DNA from: Empedobacter falsenii
GTDB taxonomy: Bacteria > Bacteroidota > Bacteroidia > Flavobacteriales > Weeksellaceae
Reading direction: 5' to 3'
DNA length: 64,000 bases
Assembly (NCBI RefSeq): GCF_019308355.1
Contig: NZ_JAAGKM010000013.1
Coordinates: forward strand, 1 to 64,000
Notes under the pieces: generated by a model
What the model saw: the letters and a program-made list of their open reading frames with translations, nothing else
What the model was told of the DNA's origin: nothing
The model's database searches: none
Translations under genes and position numbers: made by a program
In this document: in pieces, positions 1 to 8,383 of the stretch
Numbering within the stretch: the stretch's first letter is position 1
Layout: each line of letters opens with the position of its first letter

Positions 1-2
1 AC

Positions 3-38
3 GCTTTAGCACACAATCTAAGAAAGAAAGTTGCCTAA
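3..38 (+). CDS. possible 3' end of an upstream gene (partial)
   Basis: The frame beginning at base 3 reads ALAHNLRKKVA and then a TAA at 36-38. It directly precedes a rho-independent terminator on the same strand, so a plus-strand gene probably ends here. Another frame stops at 7-9, so the exact end is uncertain. Too little is visible to name a function. Confidence 0.3.
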   Translation, partial: ALAHNLRKKVA

Positions 39-60
39 AGAGGACAACTTTTTCTATTTT
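28..60 (+). terminator. rho-independent terminator of the gene entering from the left
   Basis: Stem AAGTTGCCT (28-36), loop AAAG, right arm AGG-A-CAACTT (41-50) with one bulged A, followed by a T-rich run to base 60. Confidence 0.6.
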
Positions 61-91
61 CCAAAATAATATACATTTTACCGAAATAAAA

Positions 92-123
92 AATCCGCCT
101 CAAATTTTGTTGTGAGACGGATT
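92..123. terminator. terminator downstream of proS, T-rich on both sides
   Basis: AATCCGCCTCA (92-102) pairs with TGAGACGGATT (113-123) with one mismatch. Read on the minus strand it is followed by a T-rich run, so it ends the proS transcript. The plus strand also has a weak T run after it. Confidence 0.7.
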
Positions 124-167
124 CTTTTATTTTGGAAAGTTTTTTTCACTAATTATTATTTAGCAAA

Positions 168-1646
168 TTAATATGCTTTTGCATATAAAACTCTGTATTT
201 TGCTGGTTTTCCAGAGAAAACATCTACTCCTTCAGTAGGCATTTCAAAAGCTTGAGGAATACAACGAATTGTTGCTTTCGTCGCATTTTTTATAGCTTCT
301 TCTGTTTCTTCAGTTCCATCCCATAAAGCTGAAACAAAACCACCTTTATTTTCGATAATATCTTTGAATTCTTCAAAAGTTGTTGCTTCTGTTGTATGAG
401 TATCTCTAAAATCTGACGCTTTTTGGAATAAATTTGTTTGAATATCTTCTAATAATTTCTCTACCTCAGTTGACACATTATCCAACGCAATAAATTGTTT
501 TTCTAATGTATCACGACGAGCAACCTCAACATGACCTTTTTCTAAATCTTTTGGTCCAATTGCAATTCGTACAGGAACACCTTTCAATTCGTATTCAGCA
601 AATTTCCAACCTGGTTTCGTTTTATCATCATCATCAAATTTGATCGAAATTCCTTTCGCTTTCAATTCAGACGAAAATTTATCCACCACTTGACGAATTT
701 CTTCTAATTGTTCTTCTGTTTTATAAATTGGAACAACAACAACCTGAATTGGCGCTAACTTTGGAGGTAAAACTAATCCTAAATCGTCAGAATGCGTCAT
801 AATTAATGCACCCATCAAACGAGTAGAAACTCCCCAAGAAGTTGCCCAAACATATTCTTGTTTTCCTTCTTTGCTTGCGAATTTAACATCAAAAGCTTTT
901 GCAAAGTTTTGCCCTAAAAAGTGAGAAGTTCCCGCTTGTAAAGCTTTACCATCTTGCATCAACGCTTCGATTGTATATGTATCATCAGCACCCGCAAAAC
1001 GCTCAGAATCTGACTTTCTTCCTTTTACAACTGGAATTGCCATAAAATTCTCTACAACATCCGCATATACTTCTTGCATTTGTTGCGCTTCCGCAATTGC
1101 TTCTTCTTTTGTTTCGTGAGCTGTATGCCCTTCTTGCCATAAAAACTCGGCAGTTCTCAAAAACAAACGCGTACGCATTTCCCAACGCACAACATTTGCC
1201 CATTGATTAATCAAAATTGGTAAATCGCGGTACGACTGAATCCAACCTTTGTATGTACTCCAAATAATTGCTTCTGAAGTTGGACGAACAATTAATTCTT
1301 CTTCTAATTTTGCTTCTGGATCTACAATCAACTTTCCTTTGTTATCAGGATCATTTTTCAATCGATAATGCGTTACAACCGCACACTCTTTTGCAAAACC
1401 TTCTGCGTTTTTTTCTTCGGCTTCGAATAAACTTTTAGGAACAAATAAGGGGAAATAAGCATTTTGATGACCTGTTTCTTTAAATCTTTTGTCTAATTCT
1501 GCTTGTAGTTTTTCCCAAATAGCATAGCCATATGGTTTGATCACCATACACCCTCTAACCTTCGAATTCTCAGCTAAATTTGCTTTTACAACAAGCTCAT
1601 TGTACCACTTAGAATAATCCTCAGCACGAGTTGTTAATTTTGCCAT
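168..1646 (-). CDS. proS: prolyl-tRNA synthetase, archaeal/eukaryotic type (ProS type 3)
   Basis: Charges tRNA-Pro with proline in the cytoplasm. The 492-residue protein is a class II synthetase: a TSEAIIW stretch and an RWEMRTRLF motif 2 (about residues 120-165) are followed by an EGHTAH segment, then an anticodon-binding domain (about 285-400) and a C-terminal domain. It lacks the large editing insertion of E. coli ProS and ends in Tyr, both features of the type 3 family. The ATG at 1646 gives a normal N-terminus. It stands alone, divergent from the Tyr-rich lipoprotein gene, with a terminator just downstream. Confidence 0.96.
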   Translation of the reverse strand: MAKLTTRAEDYSKWYNELVVKANLAENSKVRGCMVIKPYGYAIWEKLQAELDKRFKETGHQNAYFPLFVPKSLFEAEEKNAEGFAKECAVVTHYRLKNDPDNKGKLIVDPEAKLEEELIVRPTSEAIIWSTYKGWIQSYRDLPILINQWANVVRWEMRTRLFLRTAEFLWQEGHTAHETKEEAIAEAQQMQEVYADVVENFMAIPVVKGRKSDSERFAGADDTYTIEALMQDGKALQAGTSHFLGQNFAKAFDVKFASKEGKQEYVWATSWGVSTRLMGALIMTHSDDLGLVLPPKLAPIQVVVVPIYKTEEQLEEIRQVVDKFSSELKAKGISIKFDDDDKTKPGWKFAEYELKGVPVRIAIGPKDLEKGHVEVARRDTLEKQFIALDNVSTEVEKLLEDIQTNLFQKASDFRDTHTTEATTFEEFKDIIENKGGFVSALWDGTEETEEAIKNATKATIRCIPQAFEMPTEGVDVFSGKPAKYRVLYAKAY

Positions 1647-1661
1647 AATCTTTTATATTTG
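1631..1661 (+). promoter_or_regulatory. candidate promoter of the Tyr/Gly-rich lipoprotein gene
   Basis: TTG at 1631-1633, 20 bases, then TATATTTG at 1654-1661, which fits the Bacteroidota pattern TTG-N17-20-TAnnTTTG. It would overlap the 5' end of divergent proS and give a leader of about 80 bases. A second weaker box, TATCTTTA, lies at 1675. Confidence 0.45.
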
Positions 1662-1749
1662 TTGATAAGTTTCGTATCTTTACTTGGCATAAAAATTGCA
1701 TTTAAATTTATGCAAATTTAATTATTACAAACGATGTAAATTTATAATT

Positions 1750-2952
1750 ATGAACAAAGTTTATAAAATTTCTAATAAAATTTCTGCAACTACATTAATT
1801 CTTGTGGCTGCATTAGGAATTTCATCTTGTTCGACTTATCAACCAAGTGGTTACGAAAGCGACGGAGTTTACTATAATCCGAAAACAGATAAAACCTATC
1901 AACAAGCTCAACTACAACATGGTAACGAGCAAGGAGAACAAGAAAATAAAGGGGAAATAAAAATTGGTAGTCCATACTTCGATGCAGAAGGAAATGGTGC
2001 TGAACAATTTTATTACCAAGATGATGTTGATAGCACAAATGATAATACTCAATCTAAATCAGCAACCAAAGTTAAAATTAACGGATATGGTTTAGGTGGT
2101 TACAATTATTTTGGAAACAACGACTATACATTAACTTATAACGGATCGAGTAATTATGACTGGGGACGTAATGATGGTGTAGAAATTAATATCTGGAACA
2201 ACTATCCTTGGTACAGCTACGGATGGGGAGGTTTCTATAATCCATATCGTTGGGGATATTACAATCCTTGGTATGGTGGATATTACGGAGGTTACTACGG
2301 ATGGAACAATTGGTACGGATATCCTGGTTATTATGGATATTATGGTTGGGGTTGGTATAGACCTTACTACGGAGGATATTACGGAGGTTACTACGGATGG
2401 AACAATTGGTACGGATATCCTGGTTATTATGGATATTATGGTTGGGGTTGGTATAGACCTTACTACGGAGGATATTACGGAGGTTACTACGGATGGTACA
2501 ATTGGTACGGATATCCTGGTTATTATGGATATGGATATGGATACAATCGTCCAAGAGGAATTTATTCTCAACCAGGTTACAGAAATGGTGGTCGTTTAAA
2601 TAACACGATTAATTCTACTCGTCCTGTTGGAAGTTTAAATGGTAGAAACAACCAAATCTCTACAGGTTTAAGACCAACTCGTGATAATACAATTAACAAT
2701 ACAACACGTCCAACTCGCGAAGTAAGACCGGCACAAACACAACAGCCTACTTACAACACAAGACCGACTCGAGAAGCGCAACAATATCAACAACCAACGA
2801 GAAGCTATGACAGAACAAATAGCATGAACAATTCTCGCCCATCATATTCTACACCTTCTCCAAGTAGAGGTAGTAGTATGAGTAGCGGAAGCATGGGAGG
2901 TGGTTCTCGAGGAAGTAGCACAGGAGGAGGCTCTCGTGGAGGAAGAAGATAA
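1750..2952 (+). CDS. Tyr/Gly/Trp-rich repeat lipoprotein
   Basis: A predicted lipoprotein of 400 residues. I prefer the ATG at 1750 over an upstream in-frame ATG at 1696, because 1750 begins a lipoprotein signal with lipobox LGISSC. The middle (about residues 140-280) is a low-complexity Tyr/Gly/Trp region built from a 32-residue unit in about 2.7 tandem copies (YYGGYYGGYYGW..NWYGYPGYYG). The C-terminal third is rich in RPTRE-like, Gln and Ser/Gly stretches. Similar proteins sit next to a FadL-like gene in flavobacteria. A surface or matrix role is inference; no enzymatic domain is visible. The gene runs straight into the barrel gene 21 bases downstream, so the two are probably cotranscribed. 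Confidence 0.8.
   Translation: MNKVYKISNKISATTLILVAALGISSCSTYQPSGYESDGVYYNPKTDKTYQQAQLQHGNEQGEQENKGEIKIGSPYFDAEGNGAEQFYYQDDVDSTNDNTQSKSATKVKINGYGLGGYNYFGNNDYTLTYNGSSNYDWGRNDGVEINIWNNYPWYSYGWGGFYNPYRWGYYNPWYGGYYGGYYGWNNWYGYPGYYGYYGWGWYRPYYGGYYGGYYGWNNWYGYPGYYGYYGWGWYRPYYGGYYGGYYGWYNWYGYPGYYGYGYGYNRPRGIYSQPGYRNGGRLNNTINSTRPVGSLNGRNNQISTGLRPTRDNTINNTTRPTREVRPAQTQQPTYNTRPTREAQQYQQPTRSYDRTNSMNNSRPSYSTPSPSRGSSMSSGSMGGGSRGSSTGGGSRGGRR
2269..2532 (+). repeat. 96-bp in-frame tandem repeat, about 2.7 copies
   Basis: Copies start at 2269, 2365 and 2461, a spacing of exactly 96 bases (32 codons). From the fourth codon onward copies 1 and 2 are identical at DNA level, including synonymous positions. Copy 3 differs by an AAC to TAC change and then diverges at GGATATGGATATGG. 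Such identity indicates recent duplication or homogenisation. Confidence 0.93.
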
Positions 2953-2973
2953 CTAGATTTAGATCATATAAAA

Positions 2974-4368
2974 ATGAAAAAAATATTATTAAGCCTTTGT
3001 ACCTTAGCTGGTACATTGGCTTTTGCACAACAGAACAAAGGATACGAAACTCAGTATTCTACAAATGCTATAAATTTATATTCGCAAGATATTAACAGCG
3101 GAAATGCTAAATATATTGGTGTTGGTGGAGCTGTTGGTGCATTAGGAAGTGACATTACTTCTGTCGAGCAAAACCCTGCTGGATTAGGAGTAGCAATTAA
3201 CTCTGATGTCCAAGTAACAGCTGGTGTTTCTACTTTTAGCAACAAAACTAATTTCGGAACAAATATCAAAGAATCTGAAAGCAATTTTGATTTCCAACAA
3301 TTTGGAGGAACATTTGTTTTTGCAAATGAAGCTTCAAAATGGAATCGTTTCACAGTTGGTGTCGCTTATCTTAATCAGCGTTTAGACAATTATTCATCAA
3401 TTGGAACAAATGAAGGAATTAAATTTGATAATCCAAATGGAACTTTCAATGGTTACATTAAAGATATAGATGGATACAAATCTAAATTCTCTGTTAATTT
3501 AGGAACTAGCTATGACGACAAAGTCTACTTAGGATTTGGATTAAACTTCCACGAAACTAACTATTCGGGATACGAACAATATGCAGAGCGTGATGACGAC
3601 AATGGAAAAACTTATGTATACAATGCAGATGGAGCTCCATATAGTGAAATTGGGCAAGGATTTTCTTTCTCTTTAGGTGCTATTTACAAAGTGAATCACA
3701 ATGTACGTTTAGGAGCGGCTTATCATTCTCCTGTTTGGTACAATGTTTCGGAAGATTATTATGCAGCAAACTTCATCAATAACGGAACTGCTGTAGTTTC
3801 TTATTATATGTATTCTTCTGATTACGATATGACACGTGGTGGTCGCCTTGTAGGAAGTTTAGGTTTTGTTGTTGGTAAAAATTTATCACTTGGTGCTGAT
3901 TATACGTACCACATGAACAATGATACAAAATTAAAACCATCACAATATTTTAATTCTTCTAATAATTTTATCAATGATTTTGTAAAAAATTCAAGTGAAG
4001 TTAGAGTTGGTGCAGAATACCGTGTAGATCGTTTCAAAGTAAGAGCGGGTTATAATTATGTAACTTCTCCTTACAAAGATTTTACAATGGATATTGCAAA
4101 CGAAAACAATGTTGTAACAAATGCAGCTGTTTTATCGAAAGCATTTCAAGGAGATATTAATCGTGCAAGTTTTGGTTTAGGATATGATTTTGGTGGATTC
4201 TATATAGATGCGGCTTATCAATATCAAACTCAAAAATATCAACAATTGATTGGTGGAACAGATTATATTAATACTAATAATGAATTTGTTTCTTTACCTA
4301 ACACTTATGCTCCAAAAGTTAAATTAAACAACAATTTATTCTTATTGACATTAGGTTGGCAATTCTAA
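2974..4368 (+). CDS. FadL/OMPP1-family outer membrane transport protein
   Basis: A 464-residue outer membrane beta-barrel. It has a signal peptide (MKKILLSLCTLAGTLAFAQ) and an N-terminal plug-like segment with SVEQNPAGLG near residue 65; the motif NPAG is typical of the OMPP1/FadL/TodX family. Alternating strands run to a terminal aromatic, LLTLGWQF, as expected for BAM-dependent insertion. The family moves hydrophobic compounds across the outer membrane; flavobacterial members are often labelled hemin receptor without proof. The substrate here is unknown. It lies 21 bases after the repeat lipoprotein, likely in one operon, and ends at a bidirectional terminator. Confidence 0.85.
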   Translation: MKKILLSLCTLAGTLAFAQQNKGYETQYSTNAINLYSQDINSGNAKYIGVGGAVGALGSDITSVEQNPAGLGVAINSDVQVTAGVSTFSNKTNFGTNIKESESNFDFQQFGGTFVFANEASKWNRFTVGVAYLNQRLDNYSSIGTNEGIKFDNPNGTFNGYIKDIDGYKSKFSVNLGTSYDDKVYLGFGLNFHETNYSGYEQYAERDDDNGKTYVYNADGAPYSEIGQGFSFSLGAIYKVNHNVRLGAAYHSPVWYNVSEDYYAANFINNGTAVVSYYMYSSDYDMTRGGRLVGSLGFVVGKNLSLGADYTYHMNNDTKLKPSQYFNSSNNFINDFVKNSSEVRVGAEYRVDRFKVRAGYNYVTSPYKDFTMDIANENNVVTNAAVLSKAFQGDINRASFGLGYDFGGFYIDAAYQYQTQKYQQLIGGTDYINTNNEFVSLPNTYAPKVKLNNNLFLLTLGWQF

Positions 4369-4384
4369 TAAAGAAAATAGATAT

Positions 4385-4416
4385 AAAAAATCGGATGAAA
4401 TTCATCCGATTTTTTT
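4385..4416. terminator. bidirectional terminator between convergent genes
   Basis: AAAAAATCGGATG (4385-4397), loop AAATT, CATCCGATTTTTT (4403-4415). The A and T flanks make it work in both directions for the barrel gene (+) and the GIN-domain gene (-). Confidence 0.9.
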
Positions 4417-4459
4417 GTAGTACTAAATATTAACTTATCATAGTTTTAAACAAAAACTA

Positions 4460-5215
4460 TTAGTTTATTCTTTTGATAGAAGACATTCCAGAAGTGCTCA
4501 CTTTCGTTTTCAAACTATTTTCGTCTACATAACGAACAGAACTCGCTCCAGAACTATCAGCAGTCAAATTATTCACAGCCCAAACTGTTGTAGAACTTGC
4601 TCCTGAACAATCAACAACTACATTCGCAGCTTTCAATTCTTTTCCAACAAATGAAGAAGCTCCCGAAACTGAAATGTTTAAATCCTGTACATTTCCAGAA
4701 ATTTTCATACTTGATGCACCAGAATTATCAACCGAAATAGAATTAGAAACTACATCTAATTTCAAATTACTTGCTCCTGATAAATCAACCGCCATTTTTT
4801 CTACTTTTTGTGTTGGTAAAACGGTTACATTCGTTGCACCAGAAAGATTAAATGAACGTAATTTTTGATGAGGGAATTTAATTTTAATAGAAGAATTTTT
4901 CAAGTTTATGGTTCCATTAATTTTCATCACCAAAACACCATTTTTCACTTCAGTCGTGATTCTATTCATAATATTATCTGGCGCTTCAACCGAAATTTGA
5001 CCATTATAATTACCATCCTCGACTGTAACACTTATTGCGCTACTTACGTCAATTCCTTCAAAAGAAGCAACTTTACGCGTTTCCGTTACTGTATTACTAC
5101 TCGCTTCTACTCGATCTAAATAATTAGAAGCTGGTGATTTAGAATTTAAATCGACCGAACAACTCGCAAATCCTAACGAACTGAATATTAAAATTGGAAG
5201 AAAAATGTATTTCAT
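4460..5215 (-). CDS. GIN-domain (DUF2807) putative lipoprotein
   Basis: A 251-residue secreted protein with a lipoprotein-like signal (FSSLGFASC). After a short linker, residues 48-250 form one repetitive domain with a recurring S-GAS/S motif (LSGATNV, LSGASNL, NSGASSM, VSGASSF, CSGASST, SSGASSV) about every 20 residues. This is the right-handed beta-solenoid pattern of the GIN/DUF2807 family, once called putative autotransporter adhesin. Function is not established; a cell-surface location is inferred from the signal. It is transcribed alone, divergent from xth and convergent with the FadL-like gene. Confidence 0.85.
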   Translation of the reverse strand: MKYIFLPILIFSSLGFASCSVDLNSKSPASNYLDRVEASSNTVTETRKVASFEGIDVSSAISVTVEDGNYNGQISVEAPDNIMNRITTEVKNGVLVMKINGTINLKNSSIKIKFPHQKLRSFNLSGATNVTVLPTQKVEKMAVDLSGASNLKLDVVSNSISVDNSGASSMKISGNVQDLNISVSGASSFVGKELKAANVVVDCSGASSTTVWAVNNLTADSSGASSVRYVDENSLKTKVSTSGMSSIKRIN

Positions 5216-5328
5216 ATAGATGTCTTTTATTATATAGACGCATTAACTTCTAAAAAGTTACAAAAAATATTCACTTTATTTATCATTCTAAATCAATCCG
5301 TCATAAATATTTAGTAATTTCGCTAACT

Positions 5329-6093
5329 ATGAAAATCATCAGTTACAATGTAAATGGAATTCGCGCTGCGATGACGAAAGGTTTGGTTGAATGGTTAGAG
5401 GCTGCACAACCAGATGTTTTATGTATTCAAGAAACAAAAGCAATGCAAGAACAAGTGGACACAAAACCGTTTGAGGAATTGGGTTATCACATTTATTGGC
5501 ATGCAGCAGAGAAAAAAGGATACAGCGGAGTGGCTATTTTCTCGAAAATAAAACCAAATCATGTACAAATAGGAACTGGAATAGATTATATTGACAGAGA
5601 AGGTCGCGTTTTGCGACTTGATTTTGACAATGTTTCGGTAATTAGTTTGTATTTGCCAAGTGGAACAAATATTGATCGATTAGACTTTAAATTACAATTT
5701 TGCGAAGATTTTAAAGATTACATCAAAGAACTTAAAATCTCTCATCCAAACATTGTGATTTGTGGCGATTATAACATTTGTCACGAAGCAATTGATATTC
5801 ACGATCCTGTTCGTAATGCAAAAGTTTCTGGTTTTTTACCTGTCGAAAGAGAATGGATGACTGCTTTTCTTGATGAATGTAATATGATTGATTCTTTTCG
5901 TTATTTTGTAAAAGAACCTCATCATTATTCGTGGTGGTCTTACCGTGCAAATGCGCGCAATAATAACAAAGGTTGGAGAATCGATTACAATATGGTGAGT
6001 AATACATTAGAAAAAAATATGACGCGTGCCACGATTTTACCAGAAGCAAAGCACTCAGATCATTGTCCTGTTTTATTAGAATTAGACGTTTAA
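5329..6093 (+). CDS. xth: exodeoxyribonuclease III (AP endonuclease)
   Basis: A 254-residue member of the EEP nuclease family. It cuts DNA 5' to abasic sites and trims 3' ends during base excision repair in the cytoplasm. The metal and catalytic motifs are in order: NVNGIRAA at residue 7, QETKA (Glu35), GDYNICHE in the middle, RIDYNMVS late, and the C-terminal HSDHCPV with the catalytic His. Its length matches ExoIII-type enzymes. It is followed 10 bases later by the coiled-coil lipoprotein gene, so a shared transcript is likely. Confidence 0.95.
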   Translation: MKIISYNVNGIRAAMTKGLVEWLEAAQPDVLCIQETKAMQEQVDTKPFEELGYHIYWHAAEKKGYSGVAIFSKIKPNHVQIGTGIDYIDREGRVLRLDFDNVSVISLYLPSGTNIDRLDFKLQFCEDFKDYIKELKISHPNIVICGDYNICHEAIDIHDPVRNAKVSGFLPVEREWMTAFLDECNMIDSFRYFVKEPHHYSWWSYRANARNNNKGWRIDYNMVSNTLEKNMTRATILPEAKHSDHCPVLLELDV

Positions 6094-6103
6094 GATTATA
6101 TAA

Positions 6104-6637
6104 ATGAAAAAAATTGTACTTTGTTGTTTAACACTTTTTGCAATTGCAAGTTGCGTTCCTCAGAAACAACACCAAGAATTGGAAGCTAATTATTACAGAG
6201 CTTTAGACGATCAATCAAATACATCTAAAGATTTGACATTAGCTAATTTGAAAATCGAAACTCTTGAAAAAGATTTAGCAAAAGCTAAAAGCGAATTATA
6301 CATTAAAGATACAGCTTTGACAAATGCACAAGCTATGATTAGAATGGCTCAAAAAGAACATGATACTAATTTGCAAGAATTGTATTCTGCATTGAATAGT
6401 TCTGGAGAAAAATCAAAACTTTTCTATACTCAATTAAACGAAAAAGAAAAGCAAGTTGCAGAATTAACGCAAAAAGTAAAAGATTTAGATGCTAAGATTG
6501 ATCAAAAAGATACAGAAATCTTCAATCTAAAAAGACAAATCTTAACACAAGAGATTAACCAAAAGGTTTCGGAAGCAACAGCTACGCCTCCTAAAACAAC
6601 AACTCCAGCAAAACCAAAAACAACAACAAAAAAGTAA
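6104..6637 (+). CDS. coiled-coil lipoprotein, function unknown
   Basis: A 177-residue protein with a lipoprotein signal (lipobox IASC, Cys17). Residues 25-145 are charged heptad-like sequence, predicted coiled coil. The tail (about 153-177) is Thr/Pro/Lys-rich. The N-terminal half resembles the region that precedes an OmpA domain in many Bacteroidota cell-wall-linked lipoproteins, but no OmpA domain follows. It could be a periplasmic spacer or peptidoglycan-linked protein; this is inference. It ends at a good terminator. Confidence 0.75.
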   Translation: MKKIVLCCLTLFAIASCVPQKQHQELEANYYRALDDQSNTSKDLTLANLKIETLEKDLAKAKSELYIKDTALTNAQAMIRMAQKEHDTNLQELYSALNSSGEKSKLFYTQLNEKEKQVAELTQKVKDLDAKIDQKDTEIFNLKRQILTQEINQKVSEATATPPKTTTPAKPKTTTKK

Positions 6638-6642
6638 ATATA

Positions 6643-6676
6643 AAAGTCTTATCATAATTGGTAAGACTTTTTTTAT
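6643..6676 (+). terminator. terminator of the xth - lipoprotein transcript
   Basis: AAAGTCTTA (6643-6651), ten-base loop, TAAGACTTT (6662-6670) followed by T residues. Confidence 0.85.
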
Positions 6677-6690
6677 TCTCTAAATCGAAG

Positions 6691-6698
6691 TAACTTTG
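6691..6698 (+). promoter_or_regulatory. -7 box of the GNAT gene
   Basis: TAACTTTG fits TAnnTTTG and lies 19 bases before the ATG at 6718. No clear TTG -33 element is seen. Confidence 0.5.
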
Positions 6699-6717
6699 CA
6701 AGAACTAAAAAGTTTTA

Positions 6718-7191
6718 ATGAAAGTTATTTGCGAAACAAAAAGTTTGGTATTACGAGAGTTTTTCGAAATTGATGCATTCGAATTATTTCAATTAAATTC
6801 TGACAAAGAATTGATGAAAATTGTCAACGAAAAACCATATAAATCTGAAGACGAAGCGAAGTTTTTTATCGAAAATATGGAGAAACATTACCAAGAACAT
6901 GGTTTTGGTCTTTGGGGTGTTCACGAGAAAAAAAGCGGACGATTTGTTGGCTGGGGAGGTTTGCGTCAAACAAAATACGGCGCAGTTATCAACATTCGTC
7001 TGAAACGTAAATTTCAGAATAAAGGTTACGGAACAGAAGTTTTGAATACGATTGTAGATTATGCAAAAAATGAATTGAAATTAGATAAAATTGCTGCAAA
7101 AGCAAATGCAAATCAACCCGAAACGTTGAAACTTTTACAAAAATCTAAACTTCAACAATCAGAAGAAAACGAATTAATTTTTAAATTATAA
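6718..7191 (+). CDS. GNAT-family N-acetyltransferase (RimJ/RimL-like)
   Basis: A 157-residue acetyl-CoA-dependent acetyltransferase. It begins with the RimJ/RimL-type pattern (ETKSLVLREF, then FFEIDAFELFQL). The acetyl-CoA loop region reads RKFQNKGYGTEV near residue 100, followed by AKNELKLDKIAAKANANQPETLKLLQK, matching the end of the GNAT_3 fold where N and S/E residues contact the cofactor. The substrate may be a protein N-terminus or a small amine and cannot be told from sequence. It has its own promoter and a strong terminator, so it is monocistronic. Confidence 0.88.
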   Translation: MKVICETKSLVLREFFEIDAFELFQLNSDKELMKIVNEKPYKSEDEAKFFIENMEKHYQEHGFGLWGVHEKKSGRFVGWGGLRQTKYGAVINIRLKRKFQNKGYGTEVLNTIVDYAKNELKLDKIAAKANANQPETLKLLQKSKLQQSEENELIFKL

Positions 7192-7196
7192 AAAAC

Positions 7197-7234
7197 AAAA
7201 AAGCCTTGAGATATTTATTTCTCAAGGCTTTTTT
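7197..7234. terminator. strong bidirectional terminator
   Basis: AAAAAAGCCTTGAGA (7197-7211) pairs perfectly with TCTCAAGGCTTTTTT (7220-7234). It separates the convergent GNAT and DUF4136 genes. Confidence 0.93.
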
Positions 7235-7235
7235 A

Positions 7236-7760
7236 TTATTTCTTTTTAGGTGGAAATTTTTGTAGCAATTTCGTTACACCTTTCTGAATATTTGCTGCAC
7301 GAACTTCTGGCGAAGCTTTCAAGGGCATTTGAATTTTCAAGGTTCCTTCCCAAACTAATCTTCCTTCATCCTTCATAGAAATCGTATAATTTTGATTTAG
7401 TTTTTGAGACATAATCGGAATTCCAACCGAAACTCCACCTCCAAAACCATAACCACCCGTTCCCATTCCAATTCCTACATTTGAATTTTGTTGTTTCGAA
7501 ACAAACTCTTCTGGTTTAACCTCTAATGTTAAACTCCCTTCATTCGATTTCTGAAAACCTCTGTACAACATTCCTTTTTCGATCGACGAATATAATCTGA
7601 CAGAATCTAAATCATTCAAACCTAAGTTTCCTGTTTGCGTAAAAGAATACGTTCTATTTGTTTCAAAATCAAAATCTCGGTCATAATCTACCGCTATATT
7701 TTGCGTGCTACATGAAACAATTGTTAAAAATAACGCGCTTAGTAAAAGTATTTTTTTCAT
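7236..7760 (-). CDS. DUF4136 lipoprotein
   Basis: A 174-residue predicted lipoprotein. I choose the ATG at 7760 because it starts a lipoprotein signal (MKKILLLSALFLTIVSCS); the longer frame to 7835 runs through a palindromic repeat and has no signal. The sequence after the Cys, VDYDRDFDFETNRTYSF, is the characteristic start of DUF4136, a domain common in Bacteroidota and Gammaproteobacteria lipoproteins. A Gly-rich stretch (GIGMGTGGYGFGGG) lies mid-protein. Function is unknown. It is transcribed alone after a REP-like element. Confidence 0.85.
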   Translation of the reverse strand: MKKILLLSALFLTIVSCSTQNIAVDYDRDFDFETNRTYSFTQTGNLGLNDLDSVRLYSSIEKGMLYRGFQKSNEGSLTLEVKPEEFVSKQQNSNVGIGMGTGGYGFGGGVSVGIPIMSQKLNQNYTISMKDEGRLVWEGTLKIQMPLKASPEVRAANIQKGVTKLLQKFPPKKK

Positions 7761-7775
7761 TGTTTTAATTTTTAA

Positions 7776-7841
7776 GATGAGAACCTGAAACAAGTTCAGG
7801 TTGACATACAGGTCATATTGAACTCGTTTCAACATCGCATC
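7776..7841. repeat. 66-bp REP/BIME-like imperfect palindrome
   Basis: The left half holds AACCTGAAACAAGTTCAGGTT (7782-7802, 8-bp arms); the right half TTGAACTCGTTTCAA (7819-7833) resembles the left half inverted. Ends GATGAGA and CGCATC also match as inverted repeats. The form is that of mobile intergenic palindromes (REP pairs). Only one copy is visible in this window. Confidence 0.65.
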
Positions 7842-7848
7842 ACATTAG

Positions 7849-8364
7849 TTATTTCAAAGAATTAATATAAATTTCCACTACTTTTCTCAACGAATCAAAA
7901 CCTATTTCATCTAAATTAATTTCGTTGATAGAAACCCACTTTACTTCTGCTATTTCATCTTTTTCAAGCGTAATTTCTTCGTCAGGAAAATCAGCAATAA
8001 ACGCTAAATCACACGTTTTATATGGAACTTCTTTGTACTCGTATGTATTAGGTTGAGATAAAAAATAGTTGAAATTCTCTAATGGAATTTTAATTCCTAA
8101 TTCTTCCTCAATCTCTCGTTGACACGTTCTTTCTGCCGATTCATTTGGATCTGTAAAACCTCCAGCTAAATCTAACATTCCTTTCTTTGGATCTCTATTT
8201 CGAACTGTAAAAAGGATTTTATCTTCTTTTTTTAGAATAACCGCCACAGCAGCTGCCACATTTTGATAATAAACCAAATCACAATTGTTGCACGACATTT
8301 TTCTAAAATCAAAATGATCGATAGAATGTCCACAATTTGGACAAAATTTAAACGATTTTATCAT
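7849..8364 (-). CDS. Nudix hydrolase with N-terminal zinc ribbon
   Basis: A 171-residue hydrolase of nucleoside diphosphate derivatives. The N-terminus has a zinc ribbon, CPNCG then CNNCDLVYY (Cys 8, 11, 25, 28). The Nudix box GGFTDPNESAERTCQREIEE (about residues 68-87), ending in ELGI, keeps all catalytic Glu residues. The fold resembles NudC NADH pyrophosphatase but is shorter and lacks the NudC C-terminal signature, so the substrate is open (NADH, ADP-ribose or an oxidised nucleotide). It is last in the operon that begins at 13274, 19 bases after xerD. Confidence 0.88.
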   Translation of the reverse strand: MIKSFKFCPNCGHSIDHFDFRKMSCNNCDLVYYQNVAAAVAVILKKEDKILFTVRNRDPKKGMLDLAGGFTDPNESAERTCQREIEEELGIKIPLENFNYFLSQPNTYEYKEVPYKTCDLAFIADFPDEEITLEKDEIAEVKWVSINEINLDEIGFDSLRKVVEIYINSLK

Positions 8365-8383
8365 CTTTTTAGGTTAATGATTA

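Noticed and set aside
2269-2532. Tandem repeats that could be taken for a CRISPR array
   Set aside because: The units are contiguous, in frame and without unique spacers. They are coding repeats.
2131-2599. Several open frames on both strands over the Tyr/Gly repeats
   Set aside because: They arise because the repeat unit is 96 bases, a multiple of three, so any frame free of stops in one unit stays open. The plus frame with the signal peptide is the real one.
7761-7835. An N-terminal extension of the DUF4136 protein starting at 7835
   Set aside because: It translates the REP-like palindrome and would bury the lipoprotein signal that begins at 7760.
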